From positions 1-16,638 of the forward strand of contig CAJMNO010000033.1 in the NCBI GenBank assembly GCA_905214865.1: a stretch of DNA of 16,638 nucleotides, in the 5' to 3' direction. Each line of letters starts with the position of its first letter. Within the stretch, counting starts at the first letter, position 1. Of the stretch, positions 1-7,062 are shown piece by piece. The stretch comes from an uncultured bacterium (lineage in GTDB: Bacteria; Actinomycetota; Coriobacteriia; Coriobacteriales; Atopobiaceae). Position numbers and translations under genes: made by a program. The notes under the pieces were generated by a model, which was not told where the DNA came from, searched no databases, and saw only the letters and a program-made list of their open reading frames with translations.

Positions 1-55
1 ACCATGCGCAATTTCCGGTGACCATCTGCGTCACTTCTTAGTGAACATCAACAAG
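1..55. repeat. Left arm of a 55-bp perfect terminal inverted repeat (possible IS end)
   Basis: These 55 bases are the exact reverse complement of the last 55 bases of the window. The identity ends abruptly: the 56th base differs (c here, a in the reverse complement of the right side). A match of exactly 55 at both physical ends is what a de Bruijn assembler using k=55 leaves where a contig runs into a repeat. The repeat therefore probably continues outward from the window in both directions. Read outward, the arm begins near TGTTGATGTTCACTAAGAAG. This TGTTGATnnTCAC start with short internal repeats (TTCACT, GTCACC) resembles IS21-family termini, but that is recollection, not a match I could run. 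Confidence 0.85.
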
Positions 56-179
56 CGCCTTCGCTGCCGGCGAGGCGGCCGGACACGCAACGGACGTGGG
101 TGGCAGGCCCAGTGCCCCGGCACCTCTCCCCCATTGTGACGGGGAGGCCCCGTATGAAGCGCCATCCCCTGGGTACCCT
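56..179. other. Gene-free leader between the terminal arm and mntH
   Basis: No coding frame with a credible start was found here. Two short hairpins are visible: CCGGC/GCCGG at 68-83, and CCTCtCCCC pairing with GGGGAGG at 123-147 with one bulged base and a loop of about nine. Neither is followed by a T-run in either direction, so neither is a clear terminator. The second may end transcription coming from the flanking repeat. Confidence 0.4.
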
Positions 180-185
180 TATAGT
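180..185 (+). promoter_or_regulatory. Candidate -10 box of mntH
   Basis: TATAGT at 180-185 matches the sigma-70 -10 consensus in five of six bases. It lies 55-60 bp upstream of the gene and overlaps the palindromic operator at 183-200, the usual arrangement for a repressor site. The -35 is poor (TGAAGC at 155-160 with 19-bp spacing). Confidence 0.5.
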
Positions 186-200
186 TAACCTAGACTAACT
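183..200 (+). promoter_or_regulatory. Palindromic metal-regulator operator upstream of mntH
   Basis: AGTTAACCTAGACTAACT is an 18-bp imperfect palindrome: five outer pairs match, two mismatch and two central pairs match. The same AGTTA-N8-TAACT geometry recurs at 6395-6412 (feoB) and 7063-7080 (feoA2). The GTTA...TAAC arms recall DtxR/IdeR/MntR-family boxes, although the spacing differs from the classical DtxR consensus. It overlaps the TATAGT -10 box, which suggests metal-dependent repression of mntH. Confidence 0.65.
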
Positions 201-240
201 TGTTGGTCCTACGAGACAATAGGGCCAATCGTGAAGGGAC

Positions 241-1551
241 ATGACCATGACCAGTATCAGCAACGGGACCGCCAGCTCAGAGCAGACGAGGGACACGCTG
301 CCGCAGCGCCTGCGTCGGCGGTTTGGCGGCATGAGGACGGGCGGGCACGGCGGCCTCGAGATCCTGAGGAGCATCGGCCCCGGCCTGCTGGTGACGGTGG
401 GCTTCATCGACCCGGGCAACTGGGCGTCGAACATGGCGGCAGGCTCGCAGTTTGGCTACTCGCTGCTCTGGGTGGTGACCCTCTCGACCATCATGCTCAT
501 CGTGCTGCAGCACAACGCCGCGCACCTGGACATCGCCACCGGCCAGTGCCTGGCCGAGGCCACGACCGCGCACCTTCCGCGGCCTGCCTCGCGCCTGATC
601 CTGGCAAGCGCCTACCTCGCCACCGTGGCGACCGCCCTCGCCGAGGTCCTGGGCGGCGCCATCGCACTGCAGATGCTGTTCCGCCTCCCCCTGCCCGTGG
701 GGAGCGTCCTCGTCGCCGCGGCGTCCCTCTCCCTCCTCATGAGCAGCTCCTACAAGCGGGTGGAGCGCTGGATCATCGCCTTCGTGTCCCTCATCGGAAT
801 CTCGTTTTTGGCCGAGCTCGCGCTCGTGAACGTGAGCTGGGGCGAGGCGGCGGTCTCGTGGGTCACGCCCGCCCTCCCGTCGGGCTCGCTCGCCATCGTG
901 ATGAGCGTCCTGGGTGCCGTGGTGATGCCCCACAACCTGTTCCTGCACTCCGAAGTAATCCAGAGCCAGCACTTCGAGGCGCGGGGTGACGACGTGGTTC
1001 GCGAGCGCCTGAGGAACGAGTTCGTGGACACGCTGTTCTCCATGGGCGTGGGCTGGGCCATCAACTCGGCGATGGTCATCCTGGCCGCCACGACGTTCTT
1101 TGCGCGCGGCATCGTGGTGGACGACCTCGCGGTGGCTGCGCAGACCCTCTCACCCATCCTGGGTCAGGCGGCGACCGTCACCTTTGCGCTGGCACTCCTG
1201 CTGGCGGGGCTCTCGTCGTCCATCACCGCCGCCATGGCCGCGGGGACGATCAGCGCGGGCATGTTTGGGGAGGAATACGACATCCACGACCGCCACTCCT
1301 CCGTGGGCGTGGTCGCGTGCATGGCTGCCGCCGCACTGGCGTGCCTGCTGGTGCCCAACGCGTTCCAGGGTCTGGTGGTGAGCCAGGCGCTCCTGTCCCT
1401 GCAGCTTCCCATCACGGTGTTTCTGCAGGTGTACCTCACGTCGTCCGAGCGCGTGATGGGCAGGTGGCGGAACTCGACGGCGACCAAGGTCGCGCTGGTC
1501 GCCATCGGCGTCACCGTCACGGTCATCGACGTTATTGGCCTGCTGGGCTGA
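241..1551 (+). CDS. mntH: NRAMP-family Mn2+/Fe2+ : H+ symporter MntH
   Basis: This is a 436-residue integral membrane protein of the natural resistance-associated macrophage protein family, which imports Mn2+ or Fe2+ with protons across the cytoplasmic membrane. Both metal-binding signatures are intact: DPGN in TM1 (residues 57-60) and MPHN in TM6 (residues 229-232), whose Met is the typical transition-metal-selective ligand. A basic cytoplasmic tail of about 45 residues precedes TM1, and about 11 hydrophobic segments follow. Two start codons are possible. ATG 241 is only two bases after GAAGGG (233-238), while in-frame ATG 247 sits eight bases after it, so 247 may be the real start. The gene stands alone and converges on the membrane-protein gene to its right. 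The operator at 183-200 is shared with feo genes, implying control by metal status. Confidence 0.93.
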   Translation: MTMTSISNGTASSEQTRDTLPQRLRRRFGGMRTGGHGGLEILRSIGPGLLVTVGFIDPGNWASNMAAGSQFGYSLLWVVTLSTIMLIVLQHNAAHLDIATGQCLAEATTAHLPRPASRLILASAYLATVATALAEVLGGAIALQMLFRLPLPVGSVLVAAASLSLLMSSSYKRVERWIIAFVSLIGISFLAELALVNVSWGEAAVSWVTPALPSGSLAIVMSVLGAVVMPHNLFLHSEVIQSQHFEARGDDVVRERLRNEFVDTLFSMGVGWAINSAMVILAATTFFARGIVVDDLAVAAQTLSPILGQAATVTFALALLLAGLSSSITAAMAAGTISAGMFGEEYDIHDRHSSVGVVACMAAAALACLLVPNAFQGLVVSQALLSLQLPITVFLQVYLTSSERVMGRWRNSTATKVALVAIGVTVTVIDVIGLLG

Positions 1552-1553
1552 CG

Positions 1554-1590
1554 GCGAGGCGCCCCATTGATTGGCCTGGGGACGCCTCGC
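1554..1590 (+). terminator. GC-rich hairpin just after mntH
   Basis: GCGAGGCGCCCC (1554-1565) pairs with GGGGACGCCTCGC (1578-1590) around a 12-base loop, with one bulged base. It starts three bases after the mntH stop. There is no T-run, so it may be a Rho-assisted or stability hairpin rather than a classical intrinsic terminator. Confidence 0.5.
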
Positions 1591-1596
1591 GGAGTG

Positions 1597-1766
1597 GGGT
1601 GCTGAGGAAATGCGAGCTGTGGCAATCCGAGGCCCGAATCTGCTTTGGAATCGCGACCTTTGGCAGCGTGACGCCCCCGTTCTGTCCCCGTTCGCTGCCA
1701 CTACTCGACTTTCCTCAGCTCAAGCTGCCCTCCGATTGCCACAACTCGACTTTTCTCAGCACCCTT
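1597..1766. repeat. Nested inverted repeat (REP/MITE-like) between convergent genes
   Basis: An outer arm at 1597-1632 (GGGTGCTGAGGAAA...TGTGGCAATCCGAG) pairs imperfectly with its reverse complement at 1729-1766. Inside is a second, diverged pair: 1643-1670 resembles the left arm (GGAATCGCGACCTTTGGCAG), and 1691-1720 resembles the right arm (CTGCCACTACTCGACTTTCC, compared with TTGCCACAACTCGACTTTTC in the outer right arm). The element is therefore four related units of about 30 bp arranged as two forward and two reverse, able to fold into a long hairpin. It has no coding capacity. It lies between two convergent genes and may also end transcription from both sides. Confidence 0.7.
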
Positions 1767-1789
1767 CGTGCCAAACCACCCGACAGGGT

Positions 1790-2338
1790 CTACAGGCGCT
1801 CCTCCAGGTCGGCATCGGGGTCGGTCTCGTCCCCGTCCGCGAGGGGCGACTCGTTGATGGCGCCCGCAAGCTCCACCGCAAGGTCCATCAACCGGCGCGC
1901 GAGACGGTCCTCCTCCTTGAGGAACCGCTTCAGCAGCAGGTGCCTGAAGCGCCCGCGCAGCTTCTGGGACCCCATGACGCGCCGCGTGACCTGGGTGGTG
2001 CGCTCCAGCGCCGCGGCGGCATCCATGTGCGACTCGTAGACCTCAACCAGGCGGTCGTACTCCTCCCTGCCCATCTCGACCCTGGGCAGGACCACGCGGT
2101 CCTCGGCAAACGGCGACGCGTCGTCGTCGGTCCCCGCCTTGCGAGCCTTGGCGAGCCGCCGCCACGCCAGCACGGCACGCACGAGCGTGACCACCACGAG
2201 CACCCCCGTGGCAACGAGCACCACGACGATGCCCAGGTACGACCCCAGCACAAGGCTTCCCACCACGGCGACCTCGGCAAGCGCCGCGAGCACGAACGCA
2301 AGGCAGAGGTAGCGGGAGGCAAACGCCTTCTTCTCCAT
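1790..2338 (-). CDS. Small two-helix membrane protein of unknown function
   Basis: This encodes 182 residues. I do not recognise the family. Two hydrophobic segments (about 9-31 and 35-57) are separated by a very short turn. The loop after them is basic (WRRLAKARKAG), followed by a soluble, charged, probably helical domain (about 85-165, rich in Arg, Glu and Leu) and a very acidic tail (DGDETDPDADLEE). By the positive-inside rule the soluble domain is likely cytoplasmic. ATG 2338 was chosen because AAAGGGGA (2343-2350) lies four to five bases upstream. In-frame ATG 2356 is an alternative, and the frame continues open upstream only as a shadow of the regulator gene. It lies downstream of the AraC-type gene on the same strand with a 185-bp gap, so it need not be in that operon. 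Confidence 0.75.
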   Translation of the reverse strand: MEKKAFASRYLCLAFVLAALAEVAVVGSLVLGSYLGIVVVLVATGVLVVVTLVRAVLAWRRLAKARKAGTDDDASPFAEDRVVLPRVEMGREEYDRLVEVYESHMDAAAALERTTQVTRRVMGSQKLRGRFRHLLLKRFLKEEDRLARRLMDLAVELAGAINESPLADGDETDPDADLEERL

Positions 2339-2523
2339 GCGGTCCCCTTTCTTCATCCTGAAAGAGGATGGACCACGGCGGACCCATGCGGCACGGCAGA
2401 AGCCAATCGTCATCACCCCCGCATACATCTGAGGGCAACCCAACGGCGGACGGCAGAGGGCAGCCGATTCCCAAGCCTTGGCCGCCTCGATCCATTTACT
2501 AGGCGAGAGGGACGAGGGCCCCG
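2339..2523 (-). other. Spacer between the AraC-type gene and the membrane-protein gene
   Basis: It holds one clear small hairpin, CATCCT/AGGATG (2354-2370, five-base loop), immediately upstream of the ribosome binding site of the downstream gene, where it could affect translation. No strong terminator with a T-run is visible after the regulator gene, so readthrough into the membrane-protein gene is possible. Confidence 0.35.
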
Positions 2524-3441
2524 CTACAGCGAGGCCCTCCACTGGCTGGGCGTCTTTCCCATGCAGGCGGCGAACGCCTTCGTGAACTTGGAGGGGTTGG
2601 AGTACCCCACCTCCGCGGCGACGTCGGCGATGCTCCGCTCGCGGTCCTCCAGGAGGCGGGCCGCCTCGTGGATGCGATAGGAGCGGTACCACGTGTACAC
2701 CGGCACGCCGATCACCTCGCGGAAGGCCTGCTTGAGCACCGTGGGCGACGTCTCGCAGGCACGGGCGAGCGCGGGGATCGTCACGGGCGTCTCGAGGTTG
2801 CCGGTCATGATGGCCTGGGCGCGATACGCCACGCGCTCGTGGTTGGCGCGGCCAACCGACCGCGGCTCCTCCGATCCGGCGTTAGCGCGGCCGACCACCG
2901 ACAGCTCGCGCAGCAGCTCGATGACCTTGAGGCGGCGGCATCCGCCTCGCTTCCCCGCCGAGGAGTCCATGAGCTCGACGAGCACGTGGGCGACGCGCGG
3001 CACTCCCTCGAGGCGGCGGAAGCCGGACCCGCCGCCCCGCAGCACCGACCCGAGCCCCTCAAGGTCCACGTCGAACTCCTCGAGCGACGAGCGGGAGGCA
3101 CCCGCGAGGCGGTCGGGGTTGACGAGGACGATGGCCCCCTCGAAGTCCGTCTCGAGGTCGACCCTCCCCTGCCCCGCCAGGCGGAGCGCAAACGACTCGC
3201 CGGGGCAGATGACCTCGTTGACCTCACCGTGCCGTGCCAGGCAGATGCCCCGCCTGCAGTGGCTGACCGCCACCATGTCGAGGGGACGGGGTCCCTGCGG
3301 AAGCGTCACGCGAGAGTGCGGCGCCCTGCCAACCAGCAGGAGCCACACCCCGTCGAGGACCTCGGCGCAGGACGAGGCGGGACCGCCGCAGGGGCAAGCC
3401 GTCGCCCTTCGTGCATGGCAGACAGCGTCCGTCCGACTCAT
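2524..3441 (-). CDS. AraC-family transcriptional regulator, PchR-like
   Basis: The product has 305 residues. The C-terminal third (about 205-303) is an AraC/XylS DNA-binding domain with two helix-turn-helix units: about 221-242 (TIPALARACETSPTVLKQAF) and about 270-291 (SIADVAAEVGYSNPSKFTKA), ending in the typical GKTPSQWR. The spacing and the TVLKQAFREVIG segment resemble PchR/YbtA-type regulators of iron-uptake genes. The N-terminal ligand-binding part is diverged; its first 25 residues contain Cys 8, 16, 18 and 25, which could bind metal (inference). ATG 3441 overlaps the TGA of the upstream 33-residue ORF (ATGA) and has GGGGGAGG four bases before it. It is the last gene of the feo run, so it may sense iron or a siderophore-like ligand and control feo. 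Direct evidence for the ligand is absent. Confidence 0.85.
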   Translation of the reverse strand: MSRTDAVCHARRATACPCGGPASSCAEVLDGVWLLLVGRAPHSRVTLPQGPRPLDMVAVSHCRRGICLARHGEVNEVICPGESFALRLAGQGRVDLETDFEGAIVLVNPDRLAGASRSSLEEFDVDLEGLGSVLRGGGSGFRRLEGVPRVAHVLVELMDSSAGKRGGCRRLKVIELLRELSVVGRANAGSEEPRSVGRANHERVAYRAQAIMTGNLETPVTIPALARACETSPTVLKQAFREVIGVPVYTWYRSYRIHEAARLLEDRERSIADVAAEVGYSNPSKFTKAFAACMGKTPSQWRASL

Positions 3442-3539
3442 CGAGCCTCCCCCGAAGCCCGCCTGAGGCAGGCATCCCTCAGCAGCACGGAGCCAAGCGA
3501 GACGCCCGCGGCAAGTGCCGCCGCGATGAGCTCGTCCAT
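3438..3539 (-). CDS. 33-residue putative membrane peptide between feoB and the AraC-type gene
   Basis: This short frame has a very strong ribosome binding site (GGAGGGGAGGGG, six bases before ATG 3539). It ends in a TGA that overlaps the regulator ATG by four bases, so translation of the two would be coupled. The product has an acidic start (MDEL), one hydrophobic stretch of about 17 residues (LIAAALAAGVSLGSVLL) and a basic tail with one Cys (RDACLRRASGEAR), as expected of a single-pass peptide. Many feo operons carry a small FeoB-associated or FeoC-like protein right after feoB. This peptide has the position and topology, but not the Cys cluster, of the FeoB-associated Cys-rich membrane proteins. 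It could instead be a leader ORF that only couples translation to the regulator. Confidence 0.55.
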   Translation of the reverse strand: MDELIAAALAAGVSLGSVLLRDACLRRASGEAR

Positions 3540-3603
3540 GTTGCGCCCCTCCCCTCCAACGGGGGGCACGCCGCCGACGACCTGCCGGCGACGCGCCCCT
3601 GGC

Positions 3604-3622
3604 CTGGCGCACCGGGCGCCAG
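3604..3622 (-). terminator. Hairpin in the feoB to small-ORF gap
   Basis: CTGGCGC (3604-3610) pairs perfectly with GCGCCAG (3616-3622) around a five-base loop, about 20 bases after the feoB stop. There is no T-run. It more likely reduces or stabilises transcription into the downstream genes than ends it fully. Confidence 0.35.
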
Positions 3623-3640
3623 CCGAACATGTCCCGCTCG

Positions 3641-6304
3641 CTACGCGGCTTCCTCCGAGAGGCTGTCCAGGATCTTGTCGTCCCTCTTGTCCCAATTGGG
3701 CATGGGGCGGAAGAGCTGGAACAGCATGAGGGCGAGAAGCACGAACGCCACAATGGTCCAGAACCCAAAGGTGCCAAACACCGCGAGCTCGTAGAACTGG
3801 TTGATGAGCAGGCCCACGACCCAGCCGAAGCCGCACTCGTAGCCGATGGCGAACCAGAACCACTTGGGGTTGTCCATCTGCTTGCGGATGGTGCCCATGG
3901 CGGCGAAGCAGGGGGCGCAGAGCATGTTGAAGGCAACGAAGCCGCACATGGCGCCAACGTGGAGCACCCCGCCGATCGTGAACATGTTGGCGAAGCCCTG
4001 CCACATGCTCACCGAGTTCTCGGTCGCGCTGCCCAGACCGTAGAGGACGCCGAACGTGGAGACCAGGTTCTCCTTGGCGATGAGGGCCGAGATGGTGGAC
4101 GCGGTGGCCTGCCAGTTACCAAACCCAAGGGGTGCAAAGAGGAAGCTCAGGGCGCCGCCCACGCCGGCGAGGATGGAGTAGTCCATGTAGGTGTCGGGCG
4201 CGCCGTCCATCGACTGCAGGAACCCGAACGAGCCGTTTCCGCCGTCCCAACCCGCGATGCCGAAGTTGGAGAGGACCCAGATGCCCACGGCCGCGGCGAA
4301 GATGATCGTGCCGGCCTTCTTTACGTAGGCGGAGACGCGCTCCCACACGTGCAGCATCCAGCTCTTGACGGAGGGCAGGTGGTAGTCGGGCAGCTCCATC
4401 ACGAACGGGACGGGCTCGCCCTGGAAGGGCTTGGTCTTCTTGAGCATGACGGCCGAGACGATGATGGCGATGACGCCCATGAAGTAGAACATGGGGGCAA
4501 CCCACCAGGCACCGTTGTCGGAGCCAATCAGCACGCCCATGACCAGGGCGATGATCGGCAGCTTGGCGGAGCACGGGATCATGGTGGTGAGCATGGCGGT
4601 CATGCGGCGGTCACGCTCGTTCTCGATGGTCTTGGTGGAGAGGACGCCAGGCACGCCGCAGCCGGACGAGACGATCATGGGGATGAACGACTTGCCGGAG
4701 AGGCCGAAGCGGCGGAACACGCGGTCCATCACGAAGGCCACGCGGCTCATGTAGCCGCAGTCCTCGAGGAAGCAGAGCAGGATGAAGAGGACGAAGATCT
4801 GGGGGATGAAGCCCAGGACGGAGCCCACGCCACCGATGATGCCGTCGACGACGAGGCTGATCACGACGTCAGAGGCGCCCGCGGCGGTGAGCGCGTTGGT
4901 CGCGACGGTGGGGATGGAGTCGACGAAGTTGCCGTAGTCGTGCTGGTCGGGCTCGGGGTGCGCGATGGCATCCTCGAAGTCGGCCTCGCTGACGCTGGAG
5001 ATGGTCTCGAGCTTCTGACCCGAGGCGAGCACCGGGTTGCCGTCGGAGTCCAGCTTGGTGATGACGTTGCCCTCGGTGTCCACGTAGTTGCCGTCACCGT
5101 CGGTCACCGGGACGTCGGTCGCGACGACGCCGGCCTTCTTGGCTGCGGCCTCAAACTTCTCGATGGTCGCCTGGGTCTCGGAGGTCTGCTCGTCGGCATC
5201 GATGGCGTCCTGGACGCCGTCGATGTCCACGCCCTTGTCGGCGGCGGCGGCGATGTAGCCCGAGATCATGTCGTCGTAGTTGGCGTCGGACCACGCCTCC
5301 TCGTCCGCCTCGTACTGCTGCTGCGAGGCGGAGCTCACGAAGAAGCCGTCGCTGAACAGGTTGTCGTTGACCCAGTCGGTCGCCGCGGTGCCCACGGTGC
5401 CGATGGCGATGTAGTACACCAGGCACATGACCGCGATGAAGATGGGAAGGCCCAGGATGCGGTTGGTTACCACGCGGTCGATCTTCTCCGAGGTCGAGAG
5501 CGTGCCCACGGACTTCCTCACCGCTCGGTCCATGACCTTGGCGATGAAGTCGTAGCGGTCGCCGGTGATGATGGACTCGGCGTCGTCGTCGCGGTCCCTC
5601 TCCACCGCCTCGATCGTGGGCTCGAAGGCCTTGACCTCCTCCGCCGTGAGGCCCAGGGGCTTGATGGCGTCGGCGTCGCGCTCAAAGACCTTGATGGCGT
5701 ACCAACGGACGAGCTCGGGCTTGCACTGCCCCTCGATGCCCCTCGCGATCTTGGCGAGAGCCTCCTCGACCTCGGGCGAGAAGCACTCCAGGGGCTTGGC
5801 GGGAGCCCCCTCCTTGGCTGCCCTCTCGGCCTCCCTCACGAGCTTGTCGAGGTTGTGGTTGCGAAGCGCGGAGACCTCGGCCACGGGAACGCCGAGCATG
5901 CGCGAGAGCTCCTTGACGTCGACGGTCTCGCCGTGCTGCTTGAGCAGGTCGCACATGTTGAGGCCCACGACCACGGGACGGCCTGCCTCGAGCAGCTGGG
6001 TGGTGAGGTACAGGTTGCGCTCGATGTTGGTGACGTCGAGCAGGTCGATCACGGCGTCGGGGCGCTCGTTCACCACGTAGTCGCGGGAGACGACCTCCTC
6101 AGGGGAGTACGGGGAGAGGGAGTAGATGCCAGGCAGGTCCACAAACGTGACGTCGTGGTCCTTCTTCCAGGTTGCCATCTTCTTCTCGACCGTGACGCCC
6201 GGCCAGTTGCCCACGTAGCCGTTGGAGCCGGTGAGCTCGTTGAACAGCGTCGTCTTGCCGCAGTTTGGGTTACCAGCCAGGGCTATGTTGTACTTCTCTG
6301 CCAT
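3641..6304 (-). CDS. feoB: Ferrous iron transporter FeoB with large extracytoplasmic insert
   Basis: The product has 887 residues. The N-terminal cytosolic G domain shows all motifs: G1 GNPNCGKTT (11-19), G2 around GVTVE (36-40), G3 DLPG (56-59), G4 NMCD (116-119) and a G5-like SALRNHNL (145-152). A helical GDI-like region follows (about 175-275), then the polytopic iron-translocating core with its duplicated Gate motifs (GCGVPGV at 548-554, PCSAKLPI near 577-584) and LCAPCFAAMG (795-804). Between the first two membrane segments (about 283-306 and 483-512) lie about 175 residues, where E. coli FeoB has a few tens. The extra part is acidic and contains DGDGN and DSDGN turns. ATG 6304 was chosen over upstream in-frame ATGs because it begins directly at the G domain and follows AAAGG at six bases. 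It forms a run with feoA1 and feoA2 and has its own palindromic operator in the 129-bp upstream gap. Confidence 0.96.
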   Translation of the reverse strand: MAEKYNIALAGNPNCGKTTLFNELTGSNGYVGNWPGVTVEKKMATWKKDHDVTFVDLPGIYSLSPYSPEEVVSRDYVVNERPDAVIDLLDVTNIERNLYLTTQLLEAGRPVVVGLNMCDLLKQHGETVDVKELSRMLGVPVAEVSALRNHNLDKLVREAERAAKEGAPAKPLECFSPEVEEALAKIARGIEGQCKPELVRWYAIKVFERDADAIKPLGLTAEEVKAFEPTIEAVERDRDDDAESIITGDRYDFIAKVMDRAVRKSVGTLSTSEKIDRVVTNRILGLPIFIAVMCLVYYIAIGTVGTAATDWVNDNLFSDGFFVSSASQQQYEADEEAWSDANYDDMISGYIAAAADKGVDIDGVQDAIDADEQTSETQATIEKFEAAAKKAGVVATDVPVTDGDGNYVDTEGNVITKLDSDGNPVLASGQKLETISSVSEADFEDAIAHPEPDQHDYGNFVDSIPTVATNALTAAGASDVVISLVVDGIIGGVGSVLGFIPQIFVLFILLCFLEDCGYMSRVAFVMDRVFRRFGLSGKSFIPMIVSSGCGVPGVLSTKTIENERDRRMTAMLTTMIPCSAKLPIIALVMGVLIGSDNGAWWVAPMFYFMGVIAIIVSAVMLKKTKPFQGEPVPFVMELPDYHLPSVKSWMLHVWERVSAYVKKAGTIIFAAAVGIWVLSNFGIAGWDGGNGSFGFLQSMDGAPDTYMDYSILAGVGGALSFLFAPLGFGNWQATASTISALIAKENLVSTFGVLYGLGSATENSVSMWQGFANMFTIGGVLHVGAMCGFVAFNMLCAPCFAAMGTIRKQMDNPKWFWFAIGYECGFGWVVGLLINQFYELAVFGTFGFWTIVAFVLLALMLFQLFRPMPNWDKRDDKILDSLSEEAA

Positions 6305-6394
6305 TACTCGCCTTTCTTTCCTACCGTCTGACGCGTCGGTTGGGCAGTCGGATTGTTTTCCGCGTCTTACTATTGCCATCCCGTAAGCCACATT

Positions 6395-6412
6395 TGTTAG
6401 ACTCAGCTAACT
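6395..6412 (-). promoter_or_regulatory. Palindromic metal-regulator operator upstream of feoB
   Basis: TGTTAGACTCAGCTAACT on the plus strand has GTTAG and CTAAC arms around a six-base centre. It shares the GTTA-N8-TAAC geometry and the right half CT-N3-CTAACT with the sites at mntH and feoA2. It lies about 90 bp upstream of feoB, between feoA1 and feoB, suggesting an internal regulated promoter. No clean -10/-35 pair is visible around it. Confidence 0.6.
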
Positions 6413-6424
6413 TAAAGGGCAAAA

Positions 6425-6433
6425 GGGGGGGGG
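6425..6433. repeat. G9 homopolymer after the feoA1 stop
   Basis: Nine consecutive G (plus strand) directly abut the feoA1 stop codon. It is outside any reading frame. Such a tract is prone to slippage or sequencing length error. Confidence 0.6.
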
Positions 6434-6670
6434 CTACGCCTTGGCGATGTCGGTGACCTCCACGTCCTGCGCCTCGTCCTTGCGAAGCGACAGCTCGTAG
6501 CCGCGCACGGTGCACTCGATGGGGTCGCCCAGCGGGGCGACCTTGCGAACGAACACCTTGGCGCCCTTGGTGAGGCCCATGTCCATGATGCGGCGCTTGA
6601 CCGCACCGGTGCCGGTCAGGCGCGCGACCGTGCAGGTCTCGCCCACCTTCACGTCTCGAAGCGTTGCCAT
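6434..6670 (-). CDS. feoA: FeoA family protein (FeoA1)
   Basis: This is a complete 78-residue SH3-like FeoA protein, the usual length for the family. It carries the conserved pattern of an N-terminal strand (KVGETCTVARLTG), the helix (AVKRRIMDMGLTKGAKVFV), a central strand pair (APLGDPIECTVRGYELSLRKDEA) and a terminal strand (DVEV). FeoA is a cytosolic accessory thought to act on the FeoB G domain or core during Fe2+ import. ATG 6670 follows GGAAGGGGAAG at about six bases. It lies 67 bp downstream of a second, more diverged feoA and 129 bp upstream of feoB, all on one strand. Confidence 0.93.
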   Translation of the reverse strand: MATLRDVKVGETCTVARLTGTGAVKRRIMDMGLTKGAKVFVRKVAPLGDPIECTVRGYELSLRKDEAQDVEVTDIAKA

Positions 6671-6693
6671 GCAACTTCCCCTTCCACAAGCAT

Positions 6694-6709
6694 GCCGGCA
6701 GTCGCCGGC
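6694..6709 (-). other. Hairpin between the two feoA genes
   Basis: GCCGGC at 6694-6699 and 6704-6709 form a six-bp stem with a four-base loop in the 67-bp gap. There is no T-run, so it may set relative expression or RNA stability of the two feoA cistrons rather than end transcription. Confidence 0.35.
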
Positions 6710-6737
6710 CCATTGAAACCTAACGTCGAGAGCTGCG

Positions 6738-7034
6738 CTAGCAGGTGACGATCCTCATCGCCATGTCGCGCCCGATGCCAAAGGTGGCGCCCTTCACGCC
6801 CACGATCACGTCCCCGTTCACGCGCGAGACGACCTTGACCGTGCCGCCCGGCACAAAGCCGAGCTCCGCGAGGTGCTGTCGAAGGTCCTGGCCACCGCGA
6901 ACCTTCGCGACGGTCACGGTCTCGCCCTCGTGGACCATGGCAAGCGGAAGCTGCGCACCCGTCACATGGACCCGTGCGGTGCTGTCGGACCGAACGTCTC
7001 CCATAACCGTGCCATCCATCCCTCTCACCCCCAT
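6738..7034 (-). CDS. feoA: FeoA family protein, second copy (FeoA2)
   Basis: The product has 98 residues. The FeoA SH3-like domain occupies about 27-97 (LPLAMVHEGETVTVAKVRGG...LRQHLAELGFVPGGTVKVV...GDVIVGVKGATFGIGRDMAMRIVTC), preceded by a short non-conserved N-terminus. It is clearly diverged from FeoA1, so the pair is not a recent tandem duplication; two-FeoA loci are common in Gram-positive feo operons. The start is uncertain: ATG 7034 has only a weak GGCGGG site, while in-frame ATG 7019 follows GGGGGTGAGAGGG and may be the real one. It is the first gene of the feo run and carries a palindromic operator 29 bp upstream of ATG 7034. Confidence 0.88.
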   Translation of the reverse strand: MGVRGMDGTVMGDVRSDSTARVHVTGAQLPLAMVHEGETVTVAKVRGGQDLRQHLAELGFVPGGTVKVVSRVNGDVIVGVKGATFGIGRDMAMRIVTC

Positions 7035-7062
7035 TGGCCCGCCGACTTCTGCCGACGGGAGA

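Noticed and set aside
1571..2680. A 369-codon plus-strand frame after mntH
   Set aside because: It runs through the nested inverted repeat and antisense to the small membrane-protein gene, and its product has no domain or membrane pattern.
3629..6331. A 900-codon open frame on the plus strand opposite feoB
   Set aside because: It is antisense to a gene with intact FeoB motifs, its product is a low-complexity His/Asp/Gly/Val-rich string, and it has no ribosome site. High GC content makes such antisense frames common.
6305..6391. N-terminal extension of FeoB by 29 residues
   Set aside because: FeoB normally begins a few residues before its G1 motif. ATG 6304 has AAAGG at six bases, and the upstream residues look like spacer.
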